From Pseudomonas alkylphenolica (GTDB taxonomy: Bacteria > Pseudomonadota > Gammaproteobacteria > Pseudomonadales > Pseudomonadaceae): a DNA stretch of 64,000 bases. The DNA lies in assembly GCF_016009175.1 (NCBI RefSeq), contig NZ_JADUCM010000031.1, positions 1 to 64,000 of the forward strand. Direction: 5' to 3'. Below the pieces are notes generated by a model. The model saw only the letters and a program-made list of their open reading frames with translations, ran no database searches and was not told the origin of the DNA. Shown piece by piece: positions 61,923 to 64,000 of this stretch; within the stretch, counting starts at the first letter, position 1, and each line of letters starts with the position of its first letter. A program made the position numbers and the translations under genes.

Positions 61923-64000
61923 ATGTTTGTACCACGGCCGCATTTGTGCGACTTACTCAGGCGCGACCAGCGCCGCCTGCAACTGCTCTGTGCGCCTGCA
62001 GGTTACGGAAAGACAGTGTTGCTGCGCCGCCATGTGCAGGCGCTGCCATCAACCGCCAGGGTGGTCTGGCTGGGCCTGGAAGGGCAGGCGCCGGGTTTGC
62101 CGGGGTTGATCAGGAGGCTGGCCGGTGAGTTGGGGCTGGCTGCTGAGACATCACCTGAAGCCCTGTTGGTGTATCTGGCTTCCACGGGCCGGTCAGTTCA
62201 GGCCACAGACGACGATCACATCAGCCTTCGTCTGGTCTTCGACGACCTGCCAGGCGTCATGCCTGCAGACCTCAATCGCTGGTTCGACCAACTCTTGTGC
62301 CTGCACAACCCGCACCTGCAGCTATTGGTCAGCTGTCGCCAGCGCCCCGACTGGAACCTGCCGCAGCTGATGCTCACGGGCGAACTGCTGGAGCTGGACG
62401 CCCGGCAACTGGCACTGCGCCCTGATGAGTTCGATGCCCTGGTTGCACTGATCGCGCCTGAATCCGACACGGCGTGGCGGGAAAACCTCTGGCACCAGAC
62501 CGGCGGGTGGTGTGCCGGCGTTCGCTTGCTGCCCGCATCATTACTTGGAGCCTACCTTGAGCGTGAGTTGCTCCAGCGCCTGGGCGATGAACAACGGGAA
62601 ATGCTTTTCGGTTTGGCCCACTTGTCCAAGGCCAGCGCCGAACTTTGCGAACAACTCTGGGAAGGGCAGCAAGGCGCGCAGGTGTTTGGCGACCTGGTGG
62701 CAGCCCAGGCCTTTTTGTTCCCCATCGATAGTCAGCCGGGCTGGTTTCGCTTGTTGCCGGCGGTGGCGCAGGCACTGCAACCGCACCTCAGTGGCGCGCC
62801 GTTGCAACGGCTGCGCTTGCGTGCCTGTCAGCGGCTCAATGTACTGGGGCAGGTCGATGATGCCGTCGAGCAGGCACTCAGCGCCGATCGGCCGGAAGTG
62901 GCGGCCAGCTACATGGAGCGCTTGTGGCTGAGCTGGATTTTGGCCGAGCGGCACCTGGGCCGGTTCATGGACTGGCGTGAGCGCATCGAGCCGCAGTTGC
63001 TGCAGAGCAGCGCGCGGCTGATCTACCTGTGTGCCAAGGCCCTGGTGTTCAGTGGTCGGCTGGACGAAGCCGAGGAATGCCTGCAACGGCTCGGGCAGTT
63101 TTTGCCACTGCCCGAGCCGCAGCGCAACCGGCGCCTGCTGGCGAACTGGCAGGCGCTGTATGGCACCCTCCAGGCGATCCGCGGCCACCTTGACCCGGCG
63201 CGCAAGCATTGCCTCGAAGCACTGCCGGCACTCACCGCTCAGGACTGGCTGTCGGTGCTGTTGTGCCATTGCACCCTGGCGCGCATCGCCATGCAACGCG
63301 GCGAACTGCAGGAGGCCCACCGGCTGCTGGAACAGTCGCTGGAGCTTGCCCGGCGCCAGGGCAGTCGCGACGCCGAGGTGCTGGTGAACACCGACCGGGT
63401 GCGTTTGCTGCTGCTTCAGGGCCGGCTGGGTCTGGCACAGGCGGTATTGCGTAACGAGTGTGCGTACCTCAGCGGTGCCAACACCCAACCCAATCCCTTG
63501 CTGGGCCGTTTGCTGTTTTTGCACGGCGAACTGTTGCTGCTGCAGGGGCGCGACGATGAGGCCGAGCAGGTCTTGCAGAGCGGCCTGTTGCAGGTGCGCG
63601 ACGTGTGCGCACCGTTTGTGCTGGCGGCCTACGTGCTGTTGTCCGAGTGTGCTGTACGCAAGGGCGAGGCCGACAAGGCGCAGCTGCTGCTGTACGACGG
63701 CGAACGCCGCATGCAGTGGGCAAAAATCGACACTGCCTGCTACCAGGAGCCGATCGCTGCGCAGCAAGCGCGCAACCTGACCCTCGCGCAGGCCAAGGCC
63801 GCTGACGCTGCACCACCGGCCCAGGCCGCTGGCGTAGCGGATTACCAGGATGACCTGACCCCTCGGGAAGTGTCGGTGCTCAAGTTGCTGGCAGAGGGCA
63901 TGTCGGTGCGTGAAGTCGGCCATCGCCTGTTCATTTCGGAGAACACGGTGAAAAGCCATGCCAAGAACATCAACGTCAAGCTCGGTGCGTGTCGCCGTAC
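61923..64000 (+). CDS. MalT-like LuxR-family regulator (second), runs off the window
   Basis: An open frame of at least 692 codons with no stop before the window end. Walker A is APAGYGKTVLL near residue 28, Walker B is RLVFDDLPG near residue 110, and a TPR-like helical region follows. The LuxR helix-turn-helix at the very end has LTPREVSVLKLLAEGMSVRE and ISENTVKSHAKNINVKLG. A GAGG ribosome site lies six to seven bases before the ATG. The NTPase N-terminus is shorter than in the first LuxR. The last few dozen residues are missing. It may be the partner, or the true reader, of the shared palindrome. Confidence 0.88.
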   Translation, partial: MFVPRPHLCDLLRRDQRRLQLLCAPAGYGKTVLLRRHVQALPSTARVVWLGLEGQAPGLPGLIRRLAGELGLAAETSPEALLVYLASTGRSVQATDDDHISLRLVFDDLPGVMPADLNRWFDQLLCLHNPHLQLLVSCRQRPDWNLPQLMLTGELLELDARQLALRPDEFDALVALIAPESDTAWRENLWHQTGGWCAGVRLLPASLLGAYLERELLQRLGDEQREMLFGLAHLSKASAELCEQLWEGQQGAQVFGDLVAAQAFLFPIDSQPGWFRLLPAVAQALQPHLSGAPLQRLRLRACQRLNVLGQVDDAVEQALSADRPEVAASYMERLWLSWILAERHLGRFMDWRERIEPQLLQSSARLIYLCAKALVFSGRLDEAEECLQRLGQFLPLPEPQRNRRLLANWQALYGTLQAIRGHLDPARKHCLEALPALTAQDWLSVLLCHCTLARIAMQRGELQEAHRLLEQSLELARRQGSRDAEVLVNTDRVRLLLLQGRLGLAQAVLRNECAYLSGANTQPNPLLGRLLFLHGELLLLQGRDDEAEQVLQSGLLQVRDVCAPFVLAAYVLLSECAVRKGEADKAQLLLYDGERRMQWAKIDTACYQEPIAAQQARNLTLAQAKAADAAPPAQAAGVADYQDDLTPREVSVLKLLAEGMSVREVGHRLFISENTVKSHAKNINVKLGACRR

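Overview
The window reads as chromosomal DNA of a Pseudomonas, most likely of the P. putida/fluorescens complex. The evidence is high GC, dense same-strand operons, an OprD-type porin, a MnxG-type manganese oxidase, a REP-like repeat, and many A-rich motifs at gene starts that match the Crc/Hfq 'CA motif' of this genus. No rRNA, tRNA, insertion sequence, prophage or CRISPR array was seen. The content is almost entirely catabolic.

Region 1 (about 0.1-2.3 kb): an old-yellow-enzyme reductase divergent from a LysR regulator. Region 2 (2.4-24.0 kb): a large cluster that looks built for a hydrophobic aromatic compound. A 12-gene minus-strand unit runs from an extradiol-dioxygenase-like protein (VOC fold) through a Rieske ferredoxin, an FAD monooxygenase, a DUF1302/DUF1329/YCF48/RND(MMPL) envelope module, an SDR, a cupin, a fumarylacetoacetase-family hydrolase, an epimerase-like dehydrogenase and a cyclase-family hydrolase. 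It diverges from a LysR gene followed by an alpha/beta hydrolase. A second minus unit encodes a VanA/VanB-like Rieske oxygenase and reductase, an MFS aromatic-acid transporter and an OprD porin, divergent from a MarR gene. Region 3 (24.0-30.6 kb): an XRE regulator, aldehyde dehydrogenase, Fe-alcohol dehydrogenase, an NCS1 permease broken by an in-frame stop, a TetR regulator and a GNAT acetyltransferase. Region 4 (30.8-38.7 kb): mnxG behind a good sigma-54 promoter match, plus a beta-propeller partner gene.

Region 5 (38.7-64 kb) is the most interesting part. It holds a periplasmic sulfatase, an SDR, a two-subunit MaoC hydratase, two SCP2-type thiolases, four acyl-CoA dehydrogenase genes (two of them a probable heteromeric pair), an alpha-methylacyl-CoA racemase-like gene with an in-frame stop, two enoyl-CoA hydratases, two tandem acyl-CoA synthetases, a second DUF1302/DUF1329 pair and two MalT-like LuxR regulators. 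This is the enzyme set expected for beta-oxidation of a 2-methyl-branched (steroid- or isoprenoid-like) acyl chain, possibly delivered as a sulfate ester. The substrate is not known from the sequence.

All six promoter regions of Region 5 carry the same palindrome, close to CCACCYGATNYGGGTGG, about 65-110 bases before the start codon. This defines a candidate regulon for one of the two LuxR proteins. Twelve genes across the window have AANAANAA motifs at their translation starts, which suggests global catabolite repression by Crc/Hfq. Two genes carry isolated in-frame TAA codons, and the MFS transporter appears to be preceded by a translationally coupled 29-residue leader ORF.
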